NCBI RefSeq assembly: GCF_014779555.2
Contig: NZ_CP094357.1
Coordinates: 2,480,001-2,544,000 of the forward strand
Source of the DNA: Lysobacter capsici
GTDB taxonomy: Bacteria; Pseudomonadota; Gammaproteobacteria; Xanthomonadales; Xanthomonadaceae
Direction: 5' to 3'
DNA: 64,000 nt
Part shown: piece by piece, positions 26,882 through 35,435 of the stretch
Layout: every line of letters begins with the position of its first letter
Position numbering within the stretch: the stretch's first letter is position 1
Notes under the pieces: generated by a model
The model's input: the letters and a program-made list of their open reading frames with translations, nothing else
What the model was told of the DNA's origin: nothing
Databases searched by the model: none
Program-made: the position numbers and the translations under genes

Positions 26882-27235
26882 CCGGGAATGGGGAGTCGGG
26901 AATAGGGAATCGGGGTTCGCCGCGGCTTGTCGATGCGCCGCCTCCGGTTCGATTTCCGCTCCTTGTTTCATGATGTTTCGCGGCCCGGGTGGCGATCAGC
27001 CGTCCGGGCCGTTTGTTTGAACGGTCTTACGTATTTGCGCGCCTGATCCAGCGTCCTGCCGGACCGCCAACCGCCTCCTTTGTGCGTCGCCAAAGCGCCG
27101 CGGCGGCCGGTCTGGCACTATGGCGCCCTATTCGACGGCTTGTTGAAGGCTCGTCCCGAGGCAATCCGAAGGCCGGCGCCGCACCAAGCGGCCGCGTTGC
27201 CAGCGATTCCCGACTCCCCATTCTCCATTCCCGGC
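26882..27235. repeat. Facing GGGAATC / GATTCCC repeat pair between bamB and der
   Basis: Forward arm 26882-26915 and reverse arm 27205-27235, 290 bp apart, with a terminator hairpin in between. The reverse arm ends 10 nt before the der start codon and so overlaps its ribosome-binding region. Same family as 17661-17817 and 21107-21300. Confidence 0.75.
26981..27018 (+). terminator. Terminator downstream of bamB
   Basis: Inverted repeat CGGCCCGG / CCGGGCCG with a 15-nt loop followed by TTTGTTT, about 100 nt past the bamB stop. It suggests der is transcribed from its own promoter in 27019-27200. Confidence 0.7.
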
Positions 27236-27244
27236 TCCAAACAC

Positions 27245-28645
27245 ATGCTCCCCCTAGTCGCCCTCGTTGGCCGTCCCAACGTCGGAAAATCCACACTGTT
27301 CAACGCGCTCACGCGTACCCGCGACGCGCTCGTCCATGACGAGCCCGGCGTCACCCGCGATCGCCACTACGGCGTGTGCCGGCCCGAAGGCCAGCGCCCG
27401 TTCGCGATCGTGGACACCGGCGGCATGGCCGGCGTGGACGAAGGCCTGGCCGGCGCGACCGCGCGCCAGGCCCGTTCCGCCGCCGAGGAAGCCGATCTGG
27501 TGCTGTTCGTGGTCGACGGCCGCGAAGGCGCGTCCGCGCTCGACGACGAAATCCTCGCCTGGCTGCGCAAGACCGCGCGGCCGACCCTGCTGGTGGTCAA
27601 CAAGACCGACGGCCTCGACGCGCGTCAGGCGATCAACGATTTCGCCCGTTACGGCATCCGCGACGCGATCGCGGTGTCCTCGGCGCACCGCCAGGGCATC
27701 GACGAGCTGCTGGCCGAGGTCTACAGCCGATTGCCGGAAGAAGGCACGACCACCGAGCTCGACAACGATCCCAAGCGCATGCGCGTGGCCTTCATCGGCC
27801 GCCCGAACGTGGGCAAGTCGACCCTGGTCAATCGCCTGCTCGGCGAGGAGCGCATGATCGCCTCCGAAGTGCCGGGCACCACCCGCGATTCGGTCGCGAT
27901 CGACATGGAGCGCGACGGCCGTCTGTACCGCCTGGTCGATACCGCCGGCGTGCGACGCAAGGCGCGGGTCGAGGAGGCGGTCGAGAAGTTCTCGATCATC
28001 AAGACCCTGCAAGCGATCGAGAACTGCCAGGTCGCGGTGGTCATGCTCGACGCCGGCGAAGGCGTGACCGATCAGGACGCCAGCGTGCTCGGTTACGCGC
28101 TCGACTCCGGCCGCGCCCTGGTGGTGGCGGTCAACAAGTGGGACGGGCAGACCGAATACCAGCGCCAGCAGACCGAAAACCTGCTCAAGCGCAAGCTCGC
28201 CTTCGTCGAGTGGGCCGAACCGGTGCGGATCAGCGCCAAGCACGGCTCCGGCCTGCGCGAACTGTTCTCCGCGATCCATCGCGCGCACGCCTCGGCGACC
28301 ACCGAGATCGGCACCAGCGAAGTCACCAAGGCGATGGAAGTCGCCTACGAAACCAACCCGCCGCCGGTGGTGCGCGGGCACGTGGCCAAGCTGCGCTTCG
28401 CCCATCCGGCCGGCTTGAATCCGCCGACCTTCGTCGTCCACGGCACCCGTCTGCGTACGCTCAGCGACAGCTACAAGCGCTATCTGGAAAACTTCTTCCG
28501 CAAGCGTTTCAAGCTGGTCGGCACGCCGGTAAAGTTTATTTTCAAGGACAGCAGCAACCCGTACGAAGGCAAGAAGAACGTGCTGACCGAGCGGCAGGTG
28601 GCCAAGAAGAAGCGCTTGATCCGGCATGTGAAGCGCGGCAAGTAA
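27245..28645 (+). CDS. der: Ribosome biogenesis GTPase Der
   Basis: A 466-residue protein with two tandem GTPase domains, each with a P-loop GRPNVGKST (near residues 8 and 186), and a C-terminal KH-like domain ending [13 protein letters not shown]. Der (EngA) acts in late assembly of the 50S subunit. The ATG at 27245 is preferred over the longer frame from 27080 because family similarity begins at [17 protein letters not shown] strong terminator follows at 28715. Confidence 0.97.
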   Translation: MLPLVALVGRPNVGKSTLFNALTRTRDALVHDEPGVTRDRHYGVCRPEGQRPFAIVDTGGMAGVDEGLAGATARQARSAAEEADLVLFVVDGREGASALDDEILAWLRKTARPTLLVVNKTDGLDARQAINDFARYGIRDAIAVSSAHRQGIDELLAEVYSRLPEEGTTTELDNDPKRMRVAFIGRPNVGKSTLVNRLLGEERMIASEVPGTTRDSVAIDMERDGRLYRLVDTAGVRRKARVEEAVEKFSIIKTLQAIENCQVAVVMLDAGEGVTDQDASVLGYALDSGRALVVAVNKWDGQTEYQRQQTENLLKRKLAFVEWAEPVRISAKHGSGLRELFSAIHRAHASATTEIGTSEVTKAMEVAYETNPPPVVRGHVAKLRFAHPAGLNPPTFVVHGTRLRTLSDSYKRYLENFFRKRFKLVGTPVKFIFKDSSNPYEGKKNVLTERQVAKKKRLIRHVKRGK

Positions 28646-28714
28646 GCCGGTTTCGGCGATCGGGCGATTCCTCGAAGTCGCACTGCGTTTCGCGTCGGGC
28701 TGGTGTCCGTCCAC

Positions 28715-28748
28715 AAAAAACCTCGCGGCTTGCGAGGTTTTTTTGTTT
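28715..28748 (+). terminator. Terminator downstream of der
   Basis: Perfect 12-bp inverted repeat AAAAAACCTCGC / GCGAGGTTTTTT with a 5-nt loop, then TGTTTTT. The remaining 257 nt to mobA (28749-29005) show no gene or further structure that I can support. Confidence 0.9.
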
Positions 28749-29005
28749 TTGCGGAGCGATTGCGATTCGCGGGCTGGCGGGCATTCGGCCACCTCAGCCG
28801 TTCACAACGCTCAGTCGATGTCAGACGATCAAGACGCCGCGAAGTAGCGAAGTCTCGTGCGAACGGCTTCGCCCCGACCCGAAACCCTGCCGGCGATCTA
28901 GGTACGACGCCGGGTCGACCTTTGTTCGCCATCCCCACCACCGCGCCTGCGCGAGCCAACGGGCACAATACGAACCGACTCCCGCAAGCCCCGACCGCAT
29001 CCCCC

Positions 29006-29632
29006 ATGAGCATCGCCACGTCCGAGCTGACCCTGGGCCTGTTGGCCGGCGGCCGCGCGTCGCGGCTCGGCGGGCTCGACAAGGCCTGGCTGCAGCGCGA
29101 CGGCGTCGCCCAGGTGCTGCGCCTGTCGCGGCTGTACGCGCCGCAGGTCGCGCAGGTGCTGGTCAGCGCCAATCGCGATCTGCCGCGTTATGCCGCCGCC
29201 GGATTGAACGCATTCGCCGACGCGACGCCCGAGCTGGGCCCGCTCGGCGGCCTCGACGCATTGGCGACGGCCTGCGCCACGCCCTGGCTGTTCACCGTGC
29301 CGGTGGATGCGGTGACCCTCGACGATCGGCTGTTGCCGGCGCTGATCGCCGCGCAGAACGGGCAGGGCGCCTACGCGATCGACGACGACGGCGTGCAGCC
29401 GCTGTTCGCGCTGTGGCCGCTGGCGCCGTTGCGCCGCGCCTTGAGCGAGGCCTTGCCGCAGCGGCGTCTGGCCGTGCGCGCGTTGCAGGCGCGGTTGGGC
29501 ATGGCCGGGCTGCGCCTGGATGGCCTACGCTTCGGCAATCTCAATACGCCCGACGATCTGGCCGCGGCCGGGTATCAGGCCGATTCCCGGGCCGATCCGG
29601 AGCGCTGCGATCCGCCGCCGGATCGGCGCTGA
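29006..29632 (+). CDS. mobA: Molybdenum cofactor guanylyltransferase
   Basis: A 208-residue nucleotidyltransferase. The N-terminal GLLAGGRASRLGGLDKAWL (about residues 11-29) is the GTP-binding signature of MobA, with VPVDAVTL and related motifs later. It links GMP to molybdopterin to give bis-MGD for DMSO-reductase-family enzymes. The upstream frame to 28703 is open but unrelated in composition. moeA and a rhodanese-MoeB fusion follow on the same strand, making a cofactor cluster. Confidence 0.9.
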   Translation: MSIATSELTLGLLAGGRASRLGGLDKAWLQRDGVAQVLRLSRLYAPQVAQVLVSANRDLPRYAAAGLNAFADATPELGPLGGLDALATACATPWLFTVPVDAVTLDDRLLPALIAAQNGQGAYAIDDDGVQPLFALWPLAPLRRALSEALPQRRLAVRALQARLGMAGLRLDGLRFGNLNTPDDLAAAGYQADSRADPERCDPPPDRR

Positions 29633-29681
29633 GCGGTCGTTGCTCGCGGCGAGCGCATCTCCCTTAATCCACACGTTTCCG

Positions 29682-30917
29682 ATGAGTCCCCAGCCCATGA
29701 GCGATTTCCCCACCGGCCTGCTGTTCGACGACGCCATGGCGATCGTCGCCGAGGTCGCCGCCGCGCATCGGCTCGCTACCGAGTCCCTGTCGCTGCCGCG
29801 TTGCCACGGCCGGGTGCTGGCGCGCGATATCGACGCGCCGCTGTCGCTGCCGCCGTTCGACAACAGCGCGATGGACGGGTTCGCCCTGCGTCACGCCGAT
29901 CTCGACGGCGACGACACCGCGCTGGCCCTGGTCGGCGAACAATTTGCCGGTCTCGCTGCGGGCTTGAGCCTGGGCGCCGGGCAATGCGTGCGCATCACCA
30001 CCGGCGCGCCGTTGCCGGCCGGCGCCGACACCGTGGCGATCAAGGAAAACGTGCGCATCGACGGCGATCGCGTGTGGGTGCCGGCGACCGCGCTCGGCCA
30101 GAACGTGCGTTATGCCGGCGAAGACGTGCGCGAAGGCGAGCGCGTGCTGCGCGCCGGGCAGCTGCTGACGCCCGCGCGGGTGTCGCTGGCGGCGTCGCTG
30201 GGCCTGGCTTCGCTGGAGGTGCGGCGCAAACCCACGGTCGCGGTGTTCACCAGTGGCGATGAGCTGGTCGAACCGGGCATGCCGCTGGCGCCGGGGCAGA
30301 TCTACGACAGCAATCGCGATCTGCTGATGGGCTTGCTGCGCGCCGACGGTCTGGAACCGACCGCATGGCCGCGTTTGCCCGACGATCCCAAGCAAGTCGA
30401 AATCGCGCTGCGCGATGCCGCCTGCGCGTTCGATCTGGTGTTCACCTGCGGCGCGGTGTCGGCCGGCGAGAAGGACCACATCCCCGCGGTGCTCGGCGAA
30501 TTCGGCGCGATCCATTTTTGGAAAGTGAAGATGCGCCCAGGCATGCCGCTGCTGTTCGGCAGCATGGACCAGGCGCGGATGCTGGGTCTGCCGGGCAATC
30601 CGGTGTCGGTGATGGCGACTTATCTCAGCTTCGGCCGCGCCCTGATCGACGGGCTGCAAGGCCGCGCCGAACCGCGCCCGGTGTGGCGCGCGCGGCTGGT
30701 CGGATCGATCGAGAAGACTCATCCGCGGCGCGAATTCATCCGTGCGCGCCTGCTCAGCGACGACGACGGCGTGTTGCGGGTCGATCCCAATCCGGCCACC
30801 GGCTCGCATCGCCTGCGCGCGGCGGCCGATTCCGATGCGCTGATGGTGGTGGCGGAAGGACCGCAGCGGTTAGAAGACGGGACGGTGATGGAGGTTTTGC
30901 CATATTCGTTTGGCTGA
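29682..30917 (+). CDS. moeA: Molybdopterin molybdenumtransferase
   Basis: A 411-residue protein that inserts molybdate into adenylylated molybdopterin. Motifs: DNSAMDGFALR near residue 60, TTGAPLPAGADTV near 105, TSGDELVEPG, IYDSNRDLL and LGLPGNPVSVMA in the C-terminal half. Two in-frame ATG codons, 29682 and 29697, are possible; I use the first. It follows mobA by about 50 nt. A repeat element separates it from the rhodanese-MoeB gene. Confidence 0.93.
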   Translation: MSPQPMSDFPTGLLFDDAMAIVAEVAAAHRLATESLSLPRCHGRVLARDIDAPLSLPPFDNSAMDGFALRHADLDGDDTALALVGEQFAGLAAGLSLGAGQCVRITTGAPLPAGADTVAIKENVRIDGDRVWVPATALGQNVRYAGEDVREGERVLRAGQLLTPARVSLAASLGLASLEVRRKPTVAVFTSGDELVEPGMPLAPGQIYDSNRDLLMGLLRADGLEPTAWPRLPDDPKQVEIALRDAACAFDLVFTCGAVSAGEKDHIPAVLGEFGAIHFWKVKMRPGMPLLFGSMDQARMLGLPGNPVSVMATYLSFGRALIDGLQGRAEPRPVWRARLVGSIEKTHPRREFIRARLLSDDDGVLRVDPNPATGSHRLRAAADSDALMVVAEGPQRLEDGTVMEVLPYSFG

Positions 30918-30932
30918 GTGGGCTGGCGCTTG

Positions 30933-31030
30933 CCCTCACCCCAACCCTCTCCCGCAAGCGGGAGAGGGAGTTTGCCTGCGCTGGTGTTTTAGCCCTTCTC
31001 CCGCTTGCGGGAGAGGGGTTGGGGTGAGGG
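30933..31030. repeat. CCCTCACCCCAACCCTCTCCCGC double-hairpin repeat element
   Basis: Between moeA and the MoeB fusion. Left arm 30933-30968 and right arm 30993-31030 are near-perfect inverted copies of one another, and each also contains its own small CTCCCGC/GCGGGAG hairpin. This word is, from general experience, a common dispersed repeat in Xanthomonadaceae genomes. It could act as a transcript stabiliser or attenuator. Confidence 0.8.
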
Positions 31031-31097
31031 CCCGGGACGCAACACAGCATCGCGCCCCGCACCCGCCAGCGTCGCCGCAACCGGCGATAATCCACCC

Positions 31098-32234
31098 ATG
31101 AACATCGAACAGATTTCCCCCGCGCAAGCGCGTGCGCGGCAGCAGGCCGGCGCGATCCTGATCGACGTGCGCGAGCCGCACGAACGCGCCGCCGGCCAGG
31201 CCGAGCATGCGCTGGGCATCGTCAAGGACGCGCTGGAAGCCGATCCGCGCGCGCATCTGCCCGACCGCGACGCCGCCATCGTGCTGATCTGCCAATCCGG
31301 CGCGCGTTCGTTGCGCGCCGCGCAGACCCTGCTTGATGCCGGTTACGCCCGGGTCGCCTCGGTCGAGGGCGGCACCGCGCGCTGGATCGCCGAAGGCCTG
31401 CCGCTGGCGGTGTTGGAGCAGTCCGACGAACAACGCGACTTCTACGATCGCTATTCGCGCCATCTGCGTCTGCCCGAAGTCGGCGAAGCCGGTCAGCGCA
31501 AGCTGCAGGCCGCGCGCGTGGCGATGGTCGGCGCGGGCGGGCTGGGTTCGCCGGCCGCGTTCTACCTGGCCGCGGCCGGGATCGGCACCCTGGTGCTGGC
31601 CGACGACGACGTGGTTGATCGCAGCAATCTGCAGCGGCAGATCCTGCACACCGAAGACCGGATCGGCGTGTCCAAGGTCGAATCGGCGCGGATCGCCTTG
31701 AACGCGCTCAACCCGCGGGTGCGGGTGGAGACCTTCGCCGAGCGGATCAGCTCCGACAATGTCGAGCGCCTGATCGGCGAGGCCGACGTGGTGTTCGACG
31801 GCGCCGACAATTTCCCGGTGCGCTATCTGCTCAACGATGCCTGCGTGAAACTGGCCAAGCCGTTGGTGTACGGCGCGATCCACCGGTTCGAAGGCCAGGT
31901 CAGCGTGTTCGATGCCGGCCGTCATCGCGGCCAGTGCCCGTGCTACCGCTGCCTGTTCCCCGAACCGCCGCCGCCGGAAGCCGCGCCCAACTGCGCCGAG
32001 GCCGGCGTGCTCGGCGTGTTGCCGGGCGTGGTCGGGCTGATCCAGGCCACCGAAGTGGTCAAGTTGATCCTAGGCCTGGGCGAATCGCTGGCCGGACGCC
32101 TGCTGCATTTCGACGCGCTGGCGATGCGCTTCCGCGAAACCCGGCTGCGGCCCGACCCCGATTGCCCCGTATGCGCGGCCGGTCGCGCGTTTCCCGGCTA
32201 TATCGACTATCAGGCGTTCTGCGCTTCGGGCTAG
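31098..32234 (+). CDS. moeB: Rhodanese-MoeB/ThiF fusion: sulfur-carrier adenylyltransferase
   Basis: A 378-residue two-domain protein. Residues 1-105 are a rhodanese domain with the active-site cysteine in LICQSGARS near residue 63. Residues 115-378 are a ThiF/MoeB E1-like adenylyltransferase with VAMVGAGGLGSPAAFYLAAAG near 140 and zinc-binding cysteines in CPCYRC and CPVC. MoeB activates the C-terminal Gly-Gly of MoaD as an acyl-adenylate. Fusion to a rhodanese suggests it also brings sulfur, as in MoeZ, but here the rhodanese is N-terminal. Confidence 0.9.
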   Translation: MNIEQISPAQARARQQAGAILIDVREPHERAAGQAEHALGIVKDALEADPRAHLPDRDAAIVLICQSGARSLRAAQTLLDAGYARVASVEGGTARWIAEGLPLAVLEQSDEQRDFYDRYSRHLRLPEVGEAGQRKLQAARVAMVGAGGLGSPAAFYLAAAGIGTLVLADDDVVDRSNLQRQILHTEDRIGVSKVESARIALNALNPRVRVETFAERISSDNVERLIGEADVVFDGADNFPVRYLLNDACVKLAKPLVYGAIHRFEGQVSVFDAGRHRGQCPCYRCLFPEPPPPEAAPNCAEAGVLGVLPGVVGLIQATEVVKLILGLGESLAGRLLHFDALAMRFRETRLRPDPDCPVCAAGRAFPGYIDYQAFCASG

Positions 32235-32236
32235 CA

Positions 32237-32324
32237 GTGAGTGGAGAGGAGTGAGGAATGAGTAAAAGCGTCGTTAGCCGTGCCTCGGCTCTTACTCACT
32301 CCTCACTCCTCTGAACTCATTCCT
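32237..32324. repeat. Facing GAGGAGTGAGGAATGAG repeat pair
   Basis: Forward arm 32237-32264 and reverse arm 32291-32324 with 26 bp between them, in the convergent gap between the MoeB fusion and ridA. Same family as the ihfB-lapA element at 7074-7309. It can form a hairpin and might act as a terminator for both genes. Confidence 0.75.
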
Positions 32325-32331
32325 GACTTCC

Positions 32332-32700
32332 TCAGTCAGCCGCGATCGCCTCGATCTCCACCATCCAGCCTTCCTCGTACAACTCGGCGATCACCACCGT
32401 CAGCGCCGGCGAATGCTCGCCCAGCACTTCATGGCGGATTTCGTAATTGCGCTTGCGCATGCGCCGGTCGGTCAGGAAGGTGGTGACCTTGACCAGGTTG
32501 CTGAAATCCATCCCGGCCGCTTCGAGCTGGCGCTCGACGTTGGCCCAGGCGCGGCGGCATTGGCCGTCGAAGTCCTTGGGCAGGATGCAGGCGTCGCATT
32601 GCGGCAACTGGCCGCTGATGAACAACAGGCGCTTGAAACCGGTGATCTGGTGCGCCTGCGAGTAAGACACTTGGGTGGGATGGATCACTTGGCGTTCCAT
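32332..32700 (-). CDS. RidA family protein
   Basis: A 122-residue YjgF/YER057c/UK114-family protein. It contains LLFISGQLP near residue 27 and AWANVERQLEAAGMDFSNLVKVTTFLTD in the middle, followed by HSPALTVVIAELYEEGWMVEIEA. RidA proteins hydrolyse reactive enamine/imine intermediates of PLP enzymes. The usual catalytic arginine region (RPA in classic RidA) reads SPALTV here, so this may be an Rid2-7-type member with a different role. It follows the lipase-like gene by 21 nt on the same strand. Confidence 0.8.
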   Translation of the reverse strand: MERQVIHPTQVSYSQAHQITGFKRLLFISGQLPQCDACILPKDFDGQCRRAWANVERQLEAAGMDFSNLVKVTTFLTDRRMRKRNYEIRHEVLGEHSPALTVVIAELYEEGWMVEIEAIAAD

Positions 32701-32721
32701 GTCGCACCTCGGGTTGATGGA

Positions 32722-33519
32722 TCAGTGGATGAAATCCCTCAGAGCCTGACCGTACTGCGGGTACTGGCCGATGTTGTGATGATCGGCGCCGTTCAACTGG
32801 ATCACGTCCAATCCTTGCGGACGCGTTTGCAACGAGTGGATCAGACGCTGGGTGTTGGCCGGCGGGATCACGTCGTCGGCGCTCGCGCGCACGACCAGGA
32901 TCGGGCCGAAATAACCGCGCAGATGCGCGACGGAGTCGTAGCGGTCGCGCACCAGCCAGCGCGTCGGCAGCCAGTTGTAGTGCGCTTGCGCGGTTTCGCT
33001 GAGGCTGTCGAACGGGGTCACCAGCGCCAGGCGCTCGACCGGCCGCTGGCCGGCGACATAGCTGGCCACGCCGCTGCCGAGGCTGCGGCCGATCACCGCG
33101 ATGGGTTGCTTGGGATGCTCGCGCGCGACCTGGTCGAACATCGCCAGCGCGTCGGCGAACAGCTTGGCTTCCTCGGGCTGGCCTTCGCTGGCGCCGAAGC
33201 CGCGGTAGGACACCAGGTAGATAGTGCGATCGGGGAACCACTGCGCCAGCGACTCGCGCATGTTCTCGATGCGTTCGGCGTTACCGCCGAAATAGATCAG
33301 GGCCTTTTCGCGGCCCGCGTTGAGCCGCCAGCCGCGCAGCACCACATCGCCGCGATCGACCGCGTAATCGGTCATGTCCGAGCCAAGACGGGTGTTCTGC
33401 GGGAAATACATCAGCTCGCGCTGCTTGAAGTACAGCCAGCCGCAGATGCTGAGATAACCGGCCGCGGCGACGCCGGCGAGCACGGTGACGGATTGGAGCA
33501 GACGGGGGTTGCGAGCCAT
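32722..33519 (-). CDS. Alpha/beta hydrolase, BEM46/ABHD13-like membrane-anchored
   Basis: A 265-residue hydrolase with an N-terminal membrane anchor (VTVLAGVAAAGYLSICGWLYF, about residues 11-31) then an alpha/beta-hydrolase fold. The nucleophile elbow is GRSLGSGVA near residue 143, and the acid and histidine are in ASADDVIPP and GADHHNIGQYP. The sequence QRELMYFPQNTRLG before the fold is typical of the bacterial BEM46-like group. Substrate unknown. The start ATG at 33519 places the anchor at the N-terminus; the open frame upstream to 34410 is an artefact. Probably co-transcribed with ridA. Confidence 0.8.
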   Translation of the reverse strand: MARNPRLLQSVTVLAGVAAAGYLSICGWLYFKQRELMYFPQNTRLGSDMTDYAVDRGDVVLRGWRLNAGREKALIYFGGNAERIENMRESLAQWFPDRTIYLVSYRGFGASEGQPEEAKLFADALAMFDQVAREHPKQPIAVIGRSLGSGVASYVAGQRPVERLALVTPFDSLSETAQAHYNWLPTRWLVRDRYDSVAHLRGYFGPILVVRASADDVIPPANTQRLIHSLQTRPQGLDVIQLNGADHHNIGQYPQYGQALRDFIH

Positions 33520-33756
33520 CGATGCGAGAGCCTTCCTTGCGGGGCGGGGGAGCGCCGACTGCGGTCGCACAAACCGTGTGCCGCAATGCGTTGTTGCGAC
33601 GATAACCCGCGACGGTGCCGTCTCGCCAGCGCTGGCGCGATCACGCCGTTTGCACGGAAGATGACTAGGCTGGAAACAGGCGGGCTCATTGGGGTCGTGC
33701 CGAGAAACCCTGCGGCCGCCCAGCATCGCGGCCGCATCGCCACCCGGAGATCGCCG

Positions 33757-34800
33757 ATGTACCGCTGCGCTTTGTTGGTTTTGCTGAGTCTGTCGGCAAC
33801 GTTGTGGCCGCTGCGGCCCGCGCTCGCCGCCGACGCCTGTCCCGCATTGCGCGACCAGGGCGCGGCCGCGGATGCGGCCACCCGTATCGCGGCGGCGGCC
33901 TGCACCGAGAATCTGCTGTGGTTCCGGCCCTTCATCGACACCCAGGGCCGGCTCGCCAGCGCGGTGGTCAGCGAAGCGGAAACCTCGCGCCTGCAGGACG
34001 GCGCCACCGAGACCTGGCGCCGCACCGCCAGTTATTGGCGCGACACCGGCCTGCTTCAGCGCATGAGCGGTTTCGCCGGCGCGGAGCAATGCTTCGATCC
34101 TTACGGCAGCGGCTATTCGGCGGTGGCCTGCCGCGCCTTCCTGATCGATAACCCGTGGTCGGCGGCGTTTATTTCCTACGTGATGATGAAAGCGTCGGTG
34201 CCCGGGTTCCGGCCGTCGGCCAGCCATTACGACTACGTGCGCGACGCGTATCGCGGCGCCGACCAGAGCCCGTTTCAGTTCCTCGATCCGGCCAGCGCGA
34301 CCGCGTCGCCCGGCGATCTGCTGTGCGCGGTGCGCTCGAGCAACCGGGTCTACGGTTTTTCGGGCCTGACCGCCGCGCTCGACGCCAACAACGGTTCGCT
34401 CAACATGCATTGCGACGTGGTCGTCGCGGTCAATCCCGGCAACGACGGCAAGGCTTATCTGATCGGCGGCAACGTCCAGCAGGGCGCGACCATGCGGCTG
34501 ATGGCGGTCAACCGCAACGGCCAGTTCTGGCCGCTGCCGCTGCGCAGCGAAACCCAGGTCGAGTGTTCACCCGACACCGCCTCGGCCTGCGACATGAGCA
34601 AGCTCGACTGGGCGGTGCTGCTCAAGCTCAAGTCCGAATCGGCTTTGGCCCAGCTCGCGCCGCCGACGCCGCTGTTCGCCCCGCAGGTCGCGCCGGCGTC
34701 GTTGCAGCCGTCGGGCTGCTGCGTGCAGTGCGTGGTGGGCTCGGGCGTGCCGCGTTGCCCGAATCCCAATACGCCGGGGATCCGGCCGGAGCAGAACTGA
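33757..34800 (+). CDS. Exported DUF2272 domain protein
   Basis: A 347-residue protein with a signal peptide (MYRCALLVLLSLSATLWPLRPALA). The DUF2272 signature appears near residues 128-150: NPWSAAFISYVMMKASVP and ASHYDYVRDAY. DUF2272 resembles NlpC/P60-like folds (inferred from the buried Cys/His pattern), so a periplasmic amidase role is possible but unproven. The C-terminal tail has a cluster of cysteines (SGCCVQCVVGSGVPRC). It is divergent from the alpha/beta hydrolase. Confidence 0.75.
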   Translation: MYRCALLVLLSLSATLWPLRPALAADACPALRDQGAAADAATRIAAAACTENLLWFRPFIDTQGRLASAVVSEAETSRLQDGATETWRRTASYWRDTGLLQRMSGFAGAEQCFDPYGSGYSAVACRAFLIDNPWSAAFISYVMMKASVPGFRPSASHYDYVRDAYRGADQSPFQFLDPASATASPGDLLCAVRSSNRVYGFSGLTAALDANNGSLNMHCDVVVAVNPGNDGKAYLIGGNVQQGATMRLMAVNRNGQFWPLPLRSETQVECSPDTASACDMSKLDWAVLLKLKSESALAQLAPPTPLFAPQVAPASLQPSGCCVQCVVGSGVPRCPNPNTPGIRPEQN

Positions 34801-34825
34801 GCCGGCCGGCGGTATCGATAGATCC

Positions 34826-34924
34826 CTGTAGGAGCGGCGCGAGCCGCGACCGCGACATCGCAATTACGGCGTCAGTTTCGTCGTAGCCGCGATGTCGCGG
34901 TCGCGGCTCGCGCCGCTCCTACAG
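34826..34924. repeat. 36-bp perfect inverted repeat, TGTAGGAGCGGCGCGAGCCG family
   Basis: Two perfectly complementary 36-nt arms (34826-34861 and 34889-34924) around a 27-nt loop, in the convergent gap between the DUF2272 and DUF1244 genes. A single arm of the same family occurs at 54306-54335. It would form a very stable hairpin and may serve as a bidirectional terminator; it is also a known type of dispersed repeat in Xanthomonads and Pseudomonads. Confidence 0.85.
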
Positions 34925-34942
34925 GTAAATACCCACGACGGC

Positions 34943-35278
34943 TCAGCCGTGCTTTTTCTGCGCCGCCTCGAACGCCGCCAGTTGCTCCGGCGTCGCTTCG
35001 CGCTGGAACTGCGCCTTCCACTGCGCGAACGGCATGCCGTAGATCGCTTCGCGCGCCTCGTCCTTGCTCATGTCGATGCCGCGCGCCTGCGCCGCGTCGC
35101 GGTACCAGTCGCCCAGGCAGTTGCGGCAGAAGCCGGCCAGGATCATCAGGTCGATGTTCTGCACGTCGCTGCGCTCGTGCATGAGGTGGGCGAGCAGGCG
35201 GCGGAACGCGGCGGCCTGGATCGCGATGGTTTCGTGGTCCTGCGGCGTGGGATCGACGGGCGGGACGGGATGGCTCAT
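34943..35278 (-). CDS. DUF1244 domain protein
   Basis: A 111-residue cytoplasmic protein. It contains the DUF1244 pattern: AFRRLLAHLMHERSDVQNIDLM near residues 23-45, then GFCRNCLGDWYRDAA with a CX2C pair, and YGMPFAQWKAQFQ. Conserved in proteobacteria with a solved helical fold but no known function. The start ATG at 35278 (MSHPVPPVDP) is preferred to the long upstream extension. Divergent from folD. Confidence 0.85.
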   Translation of the reverse strand: MSHPVPPVDPTPQDHETIAIQAAAFRRLLAHLMHERSDVQNIDLMILAGFCRNCLGDWYRDAAQARGIDMSKDEAREAIYGMPFAQWKAQFQREATPEQLAAFEAAQKKHG

Positions 35279-35435
35279 GGCGGTGTCTCGTTCGGACTTG
35301 GAAGGGCGGGATGGCGGTACGGCGGTTGCGAGCGACGCCGGCTGGCGCCGATTCGGCGGCGCGGTGGCGAAAATCGCGCGAAAGAATGGGGGATAATGCG
35401 CGGCCCCGACTCTAGCGCAGCGCCGACGACCCCGC

